In this document: one piece after another, positions 1 through 9,737 of the stretch
Layout of the letters: every line of letters starts with the position of its first letter
How positions within the stretch are numbered: the first letter of the stretch is position 1
Assembly (NCBI GenBank): GCA_016617855.1
Contig: JAECUM010001104.1
Location: 1 to 64,000, forward strand
Length of the DNA stretch: 64,000 bases
Source of the DNA: Megalonaias nervosa
Taxonomy: Eukaryota; Mollusca; Bivalvia; Unionida; Unionidae
Direction of reading: 5' to 3'
Program-made: the position numbers and the translations under genes
Notes under the pieces: model-generated
The model's input: only the letters and a program-made list of their open reading frames with translations
Told to the model about the DNA's origin: nothing
Databases searched by the model: none

Positions 1-384
1 TTTTTTTTTTTTGATTCCTTTTCCTGTTGCTTTCTTCAGAGCCATTCCAGCAGCTGTCCCAACAGCACCTAACGCAGCAGCTTTTGCAACAGCTGGAGTG
101 GCTGTGGCTAATAATCCTGGAATAACTGCGAGAAGCGGAAATATTCCTCCGGTTTTAATAGTATCCTTGATTGCACCCACGGAAAGATTTAATCGTATTC
201 CTTTATTGGCGTGTTTAGCTTCGTTGAATCTCTTAAACTGACGTTCGGTCAACGATAATTTATTTGCACCGCTCATTTGTTCTTGTTTTAATGATATTTT
301 TGTTCCGCATCGTGATGCTAGCGGTGATTGTAATCGTTTAATCTGACCCGGGGTCAGACTGACACTAACACGATGATATGACAT
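1..384 (-). CDS. Small basic alanine-rich Polinton virion-type protein, copy A (partial)
   Basis: An open frame starts at ATG 384-382 and runs off the left edge with 128 codons visible and no stop. The N-terminus carries the SVSLTPGQIKRLQSP motif seen in small structural or core-type proteins of Polinton-like elements. It is followed by a basic lysine/arginine-rich middle, then GGIFPLL and an alanine/proline-rich hydrophobic stretch at about residues 81-110, then a lysine-rich end (KKATGKGIKKK). Such proteins are often compared with adenovirus core or membrane-active minor proteins, but their role in Polintons is inferred. This copy is longer at its C-terminus than copy B (551-919) because it keeps 26 bases that copy B lacks. 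It starts one base before the stop codon of the protease remnant, which ends at 385. Confidence 0.62.
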   Translation of the reverse strand, partial: MSYHRVSVSLTPGQIKRLQSPLASRCGTKISLKQEQMSGANKLSLTERQFKRFNEAKHANKGIRLNLSVGAIKDTIKTGGIFPLLAVIPGLLATATPAVAKAAALGAVGTAAGMALKKATGKGIKKKK

Positions 385-489
385 TTATGATATATATTGA
401 TCACGCATAAATTGATCACGCATAAAACACCTCTGAATTTTTTTTATATTTAATCGCGCAGCAGCATCGAGTAAATCAAAGTTAGACAT
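385..489 (-). pseudogene. Truncated N-terminus of adenain-like cysteine protease
   Basis: A 34-codon minus-strand reading begins MSNFDLLDAAARLNI at 489 and reaches a stop at 387-385. The start, and a following FMRD motif, resemble the N-terminus of the maturation cysteine protease of Polinton and adintovirus-like elements, which cleaves capsid precursor proteins. The catalytic His, acidic residue and Cys lie further on in the family and are absent here, so this is a dead fragment. A 15-base tandem duplication near 401-430 repeats FMRDQ just before the break. Directly after the stop the second copy of the small virion-type gene begins, so a tandem duplication probably cut the protease off. The identification rests on a short N-terminal match in the expected position. 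Confidence 0.5.
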
Positions 490-550
490 CGGAAAAATCA
501 GCGAGTCCCTGGAATTCTTGATCCTTTTCCGTATCGAGTTCCTGGAAGTC

Positions 551-919
551 TCAGACCTTTTCCTTTTTTTTTTGATTCCTTTTCCTGTTGCTTTCTTCAG
601 CACCTACCGCGGCAGCTTTTGCAACAGCTGGAGCGGCTGCAGCTATTAGCGCTGGTAACGCTGCGAGAAGTGGAAATATTCCTCCGGTTTTAATAGCATC
701 CTTGATGGCGCCCACGGAAAGATTTAATCGTATTCCTTTATTGGCGTGTTTAGCTTCGTTATATCTTTTAAACTGACGCTCGGTCAATGATAATTTATTT
801 GCACCGGACATTTGATCATGTTTTAATGTTACTTTTGTTCCGCATCGTGATGCTAGCGGTGATTGTAATCGTTTAATCTGACCCGGGGTCAGACTGACAC
901 TAACACGATGATATGACAT
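551..919 (-). pseudogene. Small basic alanine-rich Polinton virion-type protein, copy B (frameshifted end)
   Basis: This 122-codon minus-strand frame is a close paralogue of the gene at 1-384, with the same SVSLTPGQIKRLQSP start, basic middle and alanine-rich stretch. Compared with copy A it lacks 26 bases near 599-600. The deletion shifts the frame, so the end becomes a different lysine-rich tail (RKRNQKKKEKV) instead of the KKATGKGIKKK end. The lost frame is still readable overlapping it, from about 597 down, and continues toward the protease remnant. It sits 20 bp after the last capsid codons (stop near 940), as expected for a packed morphogenesis cluster. The protein could still be made with an altered C-terminus, so calling it broken is a judgement. 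Confidence 0.55.
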
Positions 920-939
920 TTATGATATATATTTGATTT

Positions 940-2226
940 CTAAATTAACGCTTGCATATTCTCTACGGGAGCATCAACGACTCTCATGCGACCACCAACA
1001 CCTTCAAGTAACATTGTTTTATCGGATAATATAACGGCGATTACTCTGTAATTAGGAAAATCTCCAACATTTCTGTTAACGCGAGCTCGAAAATGTATGT
1101 CAACGACAGATTGTCTAAACAAATCCAAATGCTCCAGCGAAAAGTAATAAATTGGATATAAATGTGTGAAATCAAACTGTGATACTGCAAGCCAGTATCA
1201 ATATTTTGATCACGCCCTATAAACGACATCAATCGATGATATGCACGTGCAACATGATTTTGCCCAAAAGCCAATAAAATATCCTCGGATGGTTCTTGAT
1301 GTCCGTTTATTCGCAATGAAACTTCGGAAACAGCGAATTTGTCAAATATCATTATACTATGTGGTTGTTGTTAACCAAGACAACGTTGACTTGCCGCCGC
1401 TGCTCATAAAAGCGAGTAACCGATCTTCGACTGACATCGCTGGAGTCATTACTGGCATCCACAATGAAAGTTTTGTCAGTATTACTTTACCAGCATCACC
1501 GGGGGTTCTCCATATTGCATCATCGTCGGTTGCTTTTCGTACGAGTACAACTGTATGTTTGGCTCCAAAAATGACCTTTCGTACGTGTCTGCAGAATCCA
1601 AAAATATGTGATAGTGGAATCGCGCAAGAAAATCTTCTGTTTCCACCTTGCAATATTCTTCGACGTGCTAAAAATCCGAGGTTGAAATCTACATCGACAT
1701 TAATAATCATGCTTTGCACATCCACGTCGGCAGTTCTAGCAAAGTTCCTTGGTCGTCCTATTTCATACTGGTTGTATTCAGGACTATCAGAAGTATCCTT
1801 GGAAAACGTCATTGATGGACCAGCTGATCTTGTAAAATCGTCGCTGTATCTAGCAAGACCAATTATCGTCGTGGCAACGTCGACGTCTTTTTGAATTGAT
1901 TCAATATTTTTTCCGTCGATCATATATGTGGCACTGTCGAACAACGCCATGATACCGTTGTTAACAAAACCAATACTAACATTTTCTCCGTATTCGGTAT
2001 TATCTGTTTTTAAAATTTCACCTTCGACCTCGATAAATGCCTCCGAGGGCAAGAACTATCTACTCGTATCTTGAACTTGTAATTCTATTCGCCCGCGTTG
2101 ATTTGGCATTCGTGCATCGTAAGAATAAAATTGAAAATCACGCTTAGATTCATTTTTGAGAACTGGTGCATCCATGTCAAATGCGGGATCAGACTCGCGT
2201 TTTAACATTTCTATGTTATTGATCAT
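940..2226 (-). pseudogene. Polinton major capsid (double jelly-roll hexon) pseudogene
   Basis: The minus strand from ATG 2226 to the stop near 940 reads as one capsid-type protein of about 430 codons in three pieces. An in-frame TAG lies at 2058-2056. The longest open piece (2052-1357) holds motifs typical of the Maverick/adintovirus hexon: SCAIPLSHIFGF, then KHTVVLVRK with an acidic run and AIWR, then KVILTKLSLWMP. After about 1355 the frame shifts to a piece with SLRINGHQ and a YHRL motif. Near 1195 it shifts again to a final piece with DIHFRAR and VILSDK, the usual C-terminal beta-strand region. With one nonsense codon and two frameshifts it is not expected to give a working capsid. The family assignment is by motif recognition; a structural prediction would test it. 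Confidence 0.68.
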
Positions 2227-2227
2227 C

Positions 2228-2460
2228 GTCTAATACGAAGACCACTTTGAGAAGTTTCACTTCTTCGGAGACCACTTCCCGCTATCAAACTTGCTGCTAC
2301 ATTTTTTTCCTTTTGATCAGCCAATGACTGTCATCGCTGCTAGTTTTTGATTTGTGGCTTCATTTATTACTTTACTAACACTTGCAGGCATCGCTTCAGT
2401 GCTGGCCAGTTTTACTGGTGACTGAGATTTTCGTCGTATCAACAAAATTTGCAGTCGATT
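2228..2460 (-). pseudogene. 3' remnant of an unidentified Polinton gene
   Basis: Upstream of the capsid start on the same strand, a reading ending in SGLRRSETSQSGLRIRR and a stop at about 2230-2228 looks like the basic serine/arginine C-terminus of another element gene. Further up, a different frame reads MPASVSKVINEATNQKLAAM and meets a stop near 2320, so the two parts are separated by a frameshift in an A-rich run. I cannot name the gene. It may be a small structural protein, since it sits directly before the capsid. Confidence 0.3.
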
Positions 2461-2504
2461 AAACTGGACCCTAGTTAAAAAAATCTGTTCTGTGAATTTG
2501 CCCT

Positions 2505-2712
2505 TATTTTAATCAAAATTACAGACTAGCATTCTACCTTTATTTTAATTAAAGTTACATAGACTTGCATTCTATCTTTATTCTATTTAAAGTTACATAG
2601 ACTGGCATTCTATCTTTATTCTATTTAAAGTTGCAGGCTGGCATTCTACCTTTATTTCATTTAAAGATACAGACTGGCATTCCACTTTTATTCAAATTAA
2701 AGTTGTAGAATG
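2505..2712. repeat. Minisatellite, unit about 40-45 bp
   Basis: About five degenerate units share the core ACTGGCATTCTAYCTTTATT followed by ATTTAAAGTTACA. The array begins right after the Polinton-like sequence ends. Confidence 0.7.
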
Positions 2713-5080
2713 GTCCAAGTTTTGTGGCAGAGCCTAAACAAGAGTCTTTTGCTCAAACAGTTTTGAGAATACAACACCAGAGTCGACATTAAATATTAGC
2801 ACTTACATACTAAGCCATATAAAAGCTTCTCGATTCCTAAATTACTGCCAAGAAAAAGCTTTCCTGAACCATATAACTGTATGGAGAAAAATGAAACCTG
2901 AAATTTAAAGTTAATTTGGACAAAATACCTTAACAACTTAGAAAACAAAGCTGCTCAAGATTACGGCATTGAAAAAAAATTTTCAAACTTTTGAGATTTG
3001 GACAAAATAATATGCATTACAGGCTGTGTTAATGAAAGAATATTTATGGCACCATGTAATCTAGTACATCATTACATGGAAGGATATTACAGTCAGGTAA
3101 TAGGCAAGTACATTTGTATTAGATAGAACTGACAGGTACATTTCTATTACGAGTTTAAGACATACATTTCTGTAAGATGACTTTTGTCATGATACATACA
3201 TTTCCATTAGATTCAACTTTGCATGATAAATACATTTTTATTAGATATGAATTTTCTTGATGATGGATTTTCTTCACGACATACATTTCTCTTGGATATG
3301 AATTTTCTTCACAATGGATACATTTCAAATTAGACATGACTTTTGTCATAATGGATACATTATATTAGATACAACTTTTCATTATGATATACATTCTGTT
3401 CGATATTTTGTATGACAGATACATTCTGTTCGATACAACTTCATGACAGATACATGTTTCTAAATCATTTCATTCTGACATTTTTTTCAGTGATACAAAG
3501 ATGAAAGGATAGAACATGCATCACTTTTTAAAACCTTAAATGTCAAAAGAAGGATATCAGAAATAAATGGATAACGGACTGTCGTCTAAATTCACGGTAT
3601 CAAGTATGATCTCATCAGTGTTCTTTATTCAGAACATGCATTATATATCACTGTTCAGCAAAGGAATGTCTTTTCCATCTGTCTGTCCATCCATCTGTCT
3701 TCCTGTAATGTTATTGAAGTTTATTAATTTAACTACAGTTTCTTTATGACCTTAAAAATACCACTTGTCAAGGCCTTGATGCATGCAGGGAGCAGTGGGT
3801 TTGATTATTGGGTAGTCCAGGCTGGCCCAGATCGGCTTTGTTGTGTCCTTGGCAAAGACACTTGACTCTGATCATATAGGCAATAAGGTGTTAAAAACGC
3901 CATTAAAAAACCCAACAAAAAACAAACTTGACACATGCATATTCAATTTTATTTTGATGACACCAATAAAAGTATGCATAATTTTGTTTGAATTTAGTAT
4001 ATCATACAATAAACCAACTCTTTAATCAAAGTGAACTAAGCCTGTCTAAATTAAATTGACCCCGATTTATTCAATTTATAATGGGACTGTACTGCATTTA
4101 ACAGAAATATATTTTCAAAGAAGCATAAAGATGAAGAAAAGACTGATGGATGTAAATAAAATGGGAAATGAAATACAAAAAGCTCATATACTGGACAATA
4201 AAATAGATTTCTACAATAATTAGCAGCAAATGATTCCGAATTTTTTGTATACTGAAAACAGATCATGTATACTAATAAACAACCACATCTGTGCAAAAGT
4301 ATTCAATCCTGGAGAGAAACAACCTTGTCTAGCTAAAAACATCTTTAAATAAATGTATATCAAATTGTAAATCAAAAATGTCAAAATTATCATTTTTATC
4401 CAAAACAAGTTGTATAGCAAAGACAAAAAACATTACTTATGGAGTCTGAAAAATGTGATAAACAAGTATGTATAATGGACAAGTCAAGAAAGCTTTTATT
4501 ACAACAATGATTGTTCTTTTTCTTCTGTAAGTGGTAACTATATGCAAATGCAATTTATGCAGAGGCTAAAAAATAATTGATAATATAAAAAACGAATGGC
4601 AATTACCAAAGACTCATAAATTACTATATCTCTCTGCACTAATGGAATACAAATGTGGTCAACAGTCTAGGGTAAGCATTAAAAATTTCATCTCCCAAAT
4701 AAGGAAGGGCTGCATTGAATAAGGCTAGCATTGGATACCATTAGGCCAATACTTCTACCATATCGGCTGCCAAGGAACGGTGGTGAATGTTAACATTGCA
4801 TACATTGCTTGTGGCTAACAACCTGATTTTATTTCACTCGCAGAAGAGCTGCCAACTTAGACGCATAAACAGAGGATTAGAGAATTTATATATATATAGC
4901 TAATTTAACCTTGAATGTTGAACACCTCATTGGTATTTAAACCCATTTTACTTGACAATATGGATTAAATAAAGAAATTCAATAATATGACAATTTAATG
5001 CATGCATCTGTTCACCATACTAAACATTCCCACTAGGACATGCCAATCAGAGCAGTTTGTTAGTCCTCATACTAATAGCA
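2713..5080. other. Intergenic, no gene seen
   Basis: AT-rich sequence with stops in all frames. It holds a degenerate array at about 3120-3450 (units with GATACATTCTATTAGATA and CTTTTGTCATGA), the SINE-like piece at 3766-3925, and otherwise nothing recognised. Confidence 0.5.
3766..3925 (+). repeat. SINE-like dispersed repeat
   Basis: The middle reads GTGTCCTTGGCAAAGACACT and the end GTGTTAAAAACGCCATTAAA followed by AACCCAAC. The tail matches the 3' ends of repeats at 20018-20275, 27440-27620, 36903-37035 and 50885-51030, so these probably share a retrotransposition tail. Confidence 0.5.
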
Positions 5081-5537
5081 CATAATGCCATCCTGTTAAA
5101 TCTAGCCCAGGCATAATGCCATCCTTACCGAATGTAGCCCAGGCATAATGCCATCCTTACCGAATGTAGCCCAGGCATAATGCCATCCTTACCGAATGTA
5201 GCCCAGGCATAATGCCATCTTTACCGAATGTAGCCCAGGCATAATGCCATCCTTACCAAATGTAGCCCAGGCATAATGCCATCCTTACCGAAATGTAGCC
5301 CAGGCATAATGCCATCCATACTGAATGCAGCCCAGGCATAATGCCATCCATACTGAATGTAGCCCAGGCATAATGCCATCCATACTGAATGTAGCCCAGG
5401 CATAATGCCATCCTTACTGAATGTAGCCCAGGCATAATGCCATATTACTGAATGTAGCCCAGGCATAATGCCAGATTACTGATATTACTGAATGTAGCTT
5501 AGGCATAACACCATCCTTACTGAATGTAGCCCAGGTA
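5081..5537. repeat. 32-bp minisatellite
   Basis: About 14 units of 32 bp with core TAGCCCAGGCATAATGCCAT, then a variable CCTTACCGAATG or CCATACTGAATG part. Two subtypes cluster (CCTTACCG on the left, CCATACTG in the middle), so the array grew by local duplication. Translations such as MPGLHSV repeats are by-products. Confidence 0.92.
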
Positions 5538-5539
5538 AC

Positions 5540-6046
5540 ATATTTAATGCAGAGGGTTGCACAAACGTTAATTTGTACAAGGGATTTAAAAAAGTCCTGT
5601 TTAGATTGTGCAAAATTCATTCGGAGTCATAATTAAATGTTTTTTTCCTCTTTACCTTTTGTACCAAACAAAATGTTCTCTTTGTCATATGTCCAATAAG
5701 CTAATATGGTTTACATAGTTAATTGTGTGGTTTACTGAAGCACTAATCGTTATTAACCTATACAGAAACTGTCAACTATTTGCACTTTTCTCACAAAAAA
5801 TATATGCAGCATAAAATATTTGCAATGCCATTGCTTAAAGACATTAACCCACAAAGTTTTTGTGGCTATTACATGTCAGTACTATGATCATTGTGAAAAA
5901 TTACAATTAATACCTGCACCAAATTAACCCTCATTTGAAAAAAACAACTTTGTCTATATATGTTAAGATATAGATAAATGAACATCATTTGTACTACCTG
6001 AAATACTGCATATGACAGCACAACATACATATATGTATTATAACGA
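5540..6046. other. Intergenic, nothing seen
   Basis: AT-rich, no coding frame or repeat recognised. Confidence 0.4.
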
Positions 6047-6735
6047 TAACCTTGATCTGTAGGCCACAACAGTATATGCATTATCACTACAACCTTGATC
6101 TGTAGGCCACAACAGTATATGCATTATCACTACGACCTTGATGTGTAGGTCATTTCAGTATATGCATTATCACTATGACCTTGATGTGTAGGTCATTTCA
6201 GTATATGCATTATCACTATGACCTTGATGTGTAGGTCATTTCAGTATATGAATTATCACTACGACCTTGATGTGTAGGTCATTTCAGTATATGCATTATC
6301 ACTACGACCTTGATGTGTAGGTCATTTCAGTATATGCATTATCACTACAACCTTGATGTGTTAGGTCATTTCAGTATATGCATTATCACTATGACCTTGA
6401 TGTATAGATCACAACAGTATATGGATTATCACCATGACCTTGATGTGAAGGCCACGACAGTATATAGATTATCACTATGACCCTATGTGTAGGTCACAAC
6501 AGTATAGGGATTGTCAATATGACTGTGTAGGTCACAACAGTATAGTGATTATCACTATGACCTTGATCTGTAGGCCACAACATTATATACATTATCACTA
6601 GGACTTGATGTGTAGGCCATAACATATGGATTATAACTATAACCTTGATGTGTAGGTCACAACAGTATATGCATTATCACTATGACCTTCATGTGTAGGT
6701 CACAACAGTATATGCATAACAACTGTGACCTTAAT
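6047..6735. repeat. 43-bp minisatellite with everted AGGTCA half-sites
   Basis: About 16 units of 42-45 bp containing GACCTTGATGTGTAGGTCA then TTTCAGTATATGCATTATCA. In the central units TGACCT and AGGTCA lie either side of an 8-bp spacer. Edge units have drifted (GGCCACAAC instead of GGTCATTTC). Confidence 0.92.
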
Positions 6736-7114
6736 GTATAAACCACTTTTTTGCATCTTCCATATCTCATTTAACAACTCGAGTTCATCAAAAACTTACA
6801 CACTTTGGATTCAAAATGTATCTAAAGATAATCCACCATATTTATGTACATCATATCCCACTTAAAAGTACATACAAGTCTGAAAGAAAACAAATGAACT
6901 ATTTGTTGGACAGCATAGCTCAGCTATTTGAAATGACTATGAAATACAGTAACTAGTGATAATATGAGAAATAATGTTAGTAAGACTCATTTCCAACATT
7001 TGTGGATTATGTAAGCTATTCTTTCAGTATGCACAACATATTACTCAGGTGAAAAAGATGCGACTGTTTGTGGTTTATAGCAAGCATGAAATATGCTGAA
7101 ATTGGTACTGCCAA
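6736..7114. other. Intergenic, nothing seen
   Basis: No coding frame or repeat recognised. Confidence 0.4.
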
Positions 7115-7121
7115 AATAATG

Positions 7122-7882
7122 CAGACCTGCCAACCCTTACCGAATAAAAGAACAAATTATGGAAATATGATTATTTGCAGTAAAATCCGTATACTGGTTT
7201 GTCCTTGTTTCATTCAGATCTGGATTCATTAGAACTGGTCAGTGAACCAGACTAACTTAAGTACCTCAGATGCTTTAGACTGTGTGTATTTTGTAATGCA
7301 AAACATCTGCATGGTCAAGGGGTTGCTTATTATTTTAAAAAATTTAGTCCAACAAGTGAGATATCAGGACGAAAGGGGCAAAGAACCTCTTAAAAAGTTT
7401 TAATAGCGCAGAAGAATAAAAGAATATTCAGATTCTTGGGGAAAAGCAGGAAAGGCAACAATTAAGTTTAGTGGATATTGTGGGTTAATCTGAGTATGTC
7501 ATATGGCAGGAGAGATGAATGCCACTGCCACGACCATGGCTCAGGTGAAATTTAATGTTTTCAAAGAATTGTGTCAATTTGAGAGATAGCAAGAAGCCAC
7601 TGAGCTCTGTAGGGTTTGGAACTACATTTTGTGAAACTGTACTGGGGGTAATTAAGATTCAAATAAACTTTACAAATTTTTGAGTTGTAGGTGATGTTTA
7701 CCATCAATGCATCAGTCTTGAATCACACTTCTGGACTTTTCAGTGCATCTTTTCCAGCTTGACAATAGCAGTACATGATTTTGTTTTACATCTTACTGAA
7801 AGCTGGTCCAACATACAGAAAAAATTTGACTGCCTTAAAGAGGTCTTTTTAGGGTTGGCAGGTCTAATGGATTGGCAGGTCT
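7122..7882. mobile_element. hAT-like non-autonomous DNA transposon
   Basis: The left end reads CAGACCTGCCAACCCT (from 7122). The right end holds two inverted copies of the terminus, AGGGTTGGCAGGTCT (7851-7865) and ATTGGCAGGTCT (7871-7882). The flanks AATAATG (7115-7121) and AATAATG (7883-7889) form a direct repeat that fits a target duplication. No transposase frame is inside, so it would need enzyme from elsewhere. A terminal CAG and a 7-8 bp duplication suit hAT; the superfamily is inferred. Confidence 0.65.
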
Positions 7883-7889
7883 AATAATG

Positions 7890-8368
7890 TAAATCTAAAG
7901 TACCAACAAAAAACAACTTCAAATGTAAGAACACCTCAAACTATGAGCAGTATAGGCCCAGACAGGGCATTACACAATTCACCAGCAGGTCAAAGTTCAC
8001 ACAAGTGCTTGAAACAAGACAAGGTACACAGGGCTAGATATTGATCTACCAAAGTAGTAATGAAATCGATATTGGGTCTCTGCTGGATTTAACTGAGTGC
8101 ACATTTTACTTGGTTACATTAGGTATACATATGTTGCCACCTCAATGCACATGGGCAACAGTTTCATTGGTCCCAATCATTATAGAAGGCATACATAAAT
8201 TGAAATTTGACTGCACTGTGGTAATTGTTTCATTGGTCCTTATTACTATATAGGCATACATAAATTGAGATCTCACTGCACATTGGCAAATGTTTCATTG
8301 GTCCATCTATATATATATATATATATATATATATCTCGAGATCTCACAGCACATGGGCAACATTAAGA
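7890..8368. other. Likely 3' flank/UTR side of SLC25A1 with short tandem repeats
   Basis: Three imperfect units of about 75-80 bp lie at about 8080-8305 (GCATACATAAATTGA and GTTTCATTGGTCC motifs), followed by a TA microsatellite at 8306-8333. The SLC25A1 stop codon is just right of this, so the transcript's 3' UTR must enter it. No convincing AATAAA signal was located on the minus strand. Confidence 0.5.
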
Positions 8369-8483
8369 TTATTCTGTTTTCCAGATTTTGTTGAAAAATT
8401 CCATAAAGGAGTCATATATCATGAAGGTGATGGCTACATCAAGACAAACACGGCTAAGCCGAGGAACGGTGCCTTTGTAAAAT
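8369..8483 (-). CDS. SLC25A1: SLC25A1 last coding exon (C-terminus)
   Basis: Terminal coding exon of the mitochondrial citrate carrier. It follows a TTTTCAG acceptor (8490-8484) and ends at a TAA (8371-8369). It encodes [20 protein letters not shown], then a short helix, and ends [13 protein letters not shown] is the end of the third matrix-helix motif, and [10 protein letters not shown] is the sixth transmembrane helix, which carries a conserved arginine of the citrate-binding site in the family. The first codon is split with the previous exon (GC|A, alanine), so the junction keeps frame. The C-terminal WKT ending matches animal citrate carriers, so the gene finishes at the normal place. Confidence 0.95.
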
Positions 8484-9650
8484 CTGAAAATGAAAAACAA
8501 AATCTTAATGACAAAATTCACAAGTGTAATTCTGATGCAAATTGGATCTTCATATCTATTTAGTCAAAGAATATTTCAAACGGGAAAAGTTCTGCCCCAT
8601 CTCACAGAAGGTTATCTCTATTCTAGAAAGAACAATTAACAGTGACAGAAATTCCACAATATTACTTCCTGCCTGCTCCACTTCTACACAATTATAAAAC
8701 ACTAGTATAGTCACTTGAGATCATAGTGACATTTGTGACCCACATTTTTATGGTGAGAATACTAGTCATAAAAAATGAATACATTTATGAAGTTTTTAAC
8801 TGTACAAGCAACGAAATGAAAGATATGGAGCTAAATCCAGAAAATTATCATATTTACAGGAGAAAAAAATGTTTGTCACTGGCCAATATTTTCCAGAACC
8901 AAACATATCAGAGTTTGCCATTCATCCTATTTTAATTGGCTTTCCCATCACCATTTAATATTGGTAACAGTCTAAATTTTCCCACAACCTACATCTATTT
9001 AAAGCAAGTGCCTTCAGACCCCAACCACCTCCTTTTCCATTAATTCTGGAAAAACCATAATAGCCATATATACTCACAAGTCCAGTCCAATTGCAAACAA
9101 CAAAGTTCCTGATCTGTCATTGCATAATCTTCCAGAAAATCAAGGTCTATGTTGATTGCATTACTGATTATTCCTAGCAAACTGCACAGACCCAGATCTG
9201 CCAGAGCATTATGAATTGGTAGATTGGGTCTGTGCAGTATGCAGTAAGATCCAACTTATAAGCAAGTGTATATGGTAGTAATAATTCTCACTTTGAATAT
9301 AACCAGTCCATTTCATGACTACATCCAAAGCTTTCGAAGAAATGTTGCTAATGTAACAATAGAATAGCACTGCCTATGACAACAACAATAACACCACCAC
9401 CATAAGAAAAGAAATTTGTTTATCTCACTTATGCTTCATGAAAGAAAATAAAAAATCGCACTCTACTCTGCAAACCATACATGTATATAACATATGACAG
9501 TAAATCTGAAAGTGTGTGCATGAGAGCGAGCGAGCAAGGCAACAGTCATATAGATATAAAAAAAGAAAAGATGACAGAAAAATGAAGACAATTTAAAATG
9601 AAAATTATGGTAGCTAAAAGTTACTATCAGAACTTAAGGAGAGTACTTAC
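8484..9650 (-). other. SLC25A1 intron between the last two coding exons
   Basis: 1,167 bp with donor GTAAGT (9650-9645) and acceptor TTTTCAG (8490-8484). It contains the hairpin MITE at 9064-9275. The rest has no recognised content. Confidence 0.85.
9064..9275. mobile_element. Hairpin MITE, copy 1
   Basis: Ends are CCATATATACTC on the left and GTGTATATGG on the right, in inverted orientation. Inside is a perfect-style arm pair, GCACAGACCCAGATCTGCCA and TAGATTGGGTCTGTGC, around GCATTATG. Outer arms are based on AGTTGGATC and CTGCAxACTGCA. Other copies in the window are at 16864-17076, 43401-43818, 50217-50398, 50738-50860 and 57009-57245. It is non-coding and would need a transposase in trans. 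Confidence 0.72.
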
Positions 9651-9724
9651 GCTCTAGGGCCTTCATGTTTAAATATCTTTATTGCACAATCCAATGTGTT
9701 TTTATACTTGTGGGCATCAAGTCC
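9651..9724 (-). CDS. SLC25A1: SLC25A1 exon, third-repeat matrix helix
   Basis: A 74-bp exon between a TTTTCAG-type acceptor (9731-9725) and donor GTAAGT. It encodes GLDAHKYKNTLDCAIKIFKH then EGPRA. This is the matrix amphipathic helix of the third mitochondrial-carrier repeat, lying between the PIDVIKTRLQ signature of the previous exon and the FYKGT of the next. The exon starts in phase 0 and ends in phase 2 (GC|A). Human SLC25A1 has a very similar segment at the same place. A longer unrelated reading over this exon and its upstream intron is not a gene. Confidence 0.94.
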
Positions 9725-9737
9725 CTGAAAAGTAAAT

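Larger units (their letters stand above)
1..2460 (-). mobile_element. Maverick/Polinton-type element, decayed fragment
   Basis: Reading the minus strand from 2460 down, the order is the 3' end of an unidentified gene, a broken major capsid gene (2226-940), a small basic alanine-rich protein gene (919-551), a truncated protease start (489-385) and a second copy of the small protein gene (384 to the window edge). Capsid, small virion protein and adenain-like protease side by side on one strand is the morphogenesis cluster of Maverick/Polinton and adintovirus-like elements. No polymerase, integrase, packaging ATPase or terminal inverted repeat is visible; they could lie left of the window. Similarity to the element fades near 2460, where minisatellite-type sequence starts. 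The capsid gene is broken, so this copy cannot build virions by itself. The family call is from recognised motifs, not a search. Confidence 0.72.

Noticed and set aside
1241..1894. 217-codon plus-strand frame opposite the capsid gene
   Set aside because: It lies antisense to the well-supported capsid motifs and shows no recognisable domain; it is a shadow of the opposite strand.
5221..5620. Overlapping minus-strand frames with MPGLHSV / MALCLGYIQ repeats
   Set aside because: They are translations of the 32-bp minisatellite in several frames, with no start context or conserved domain.
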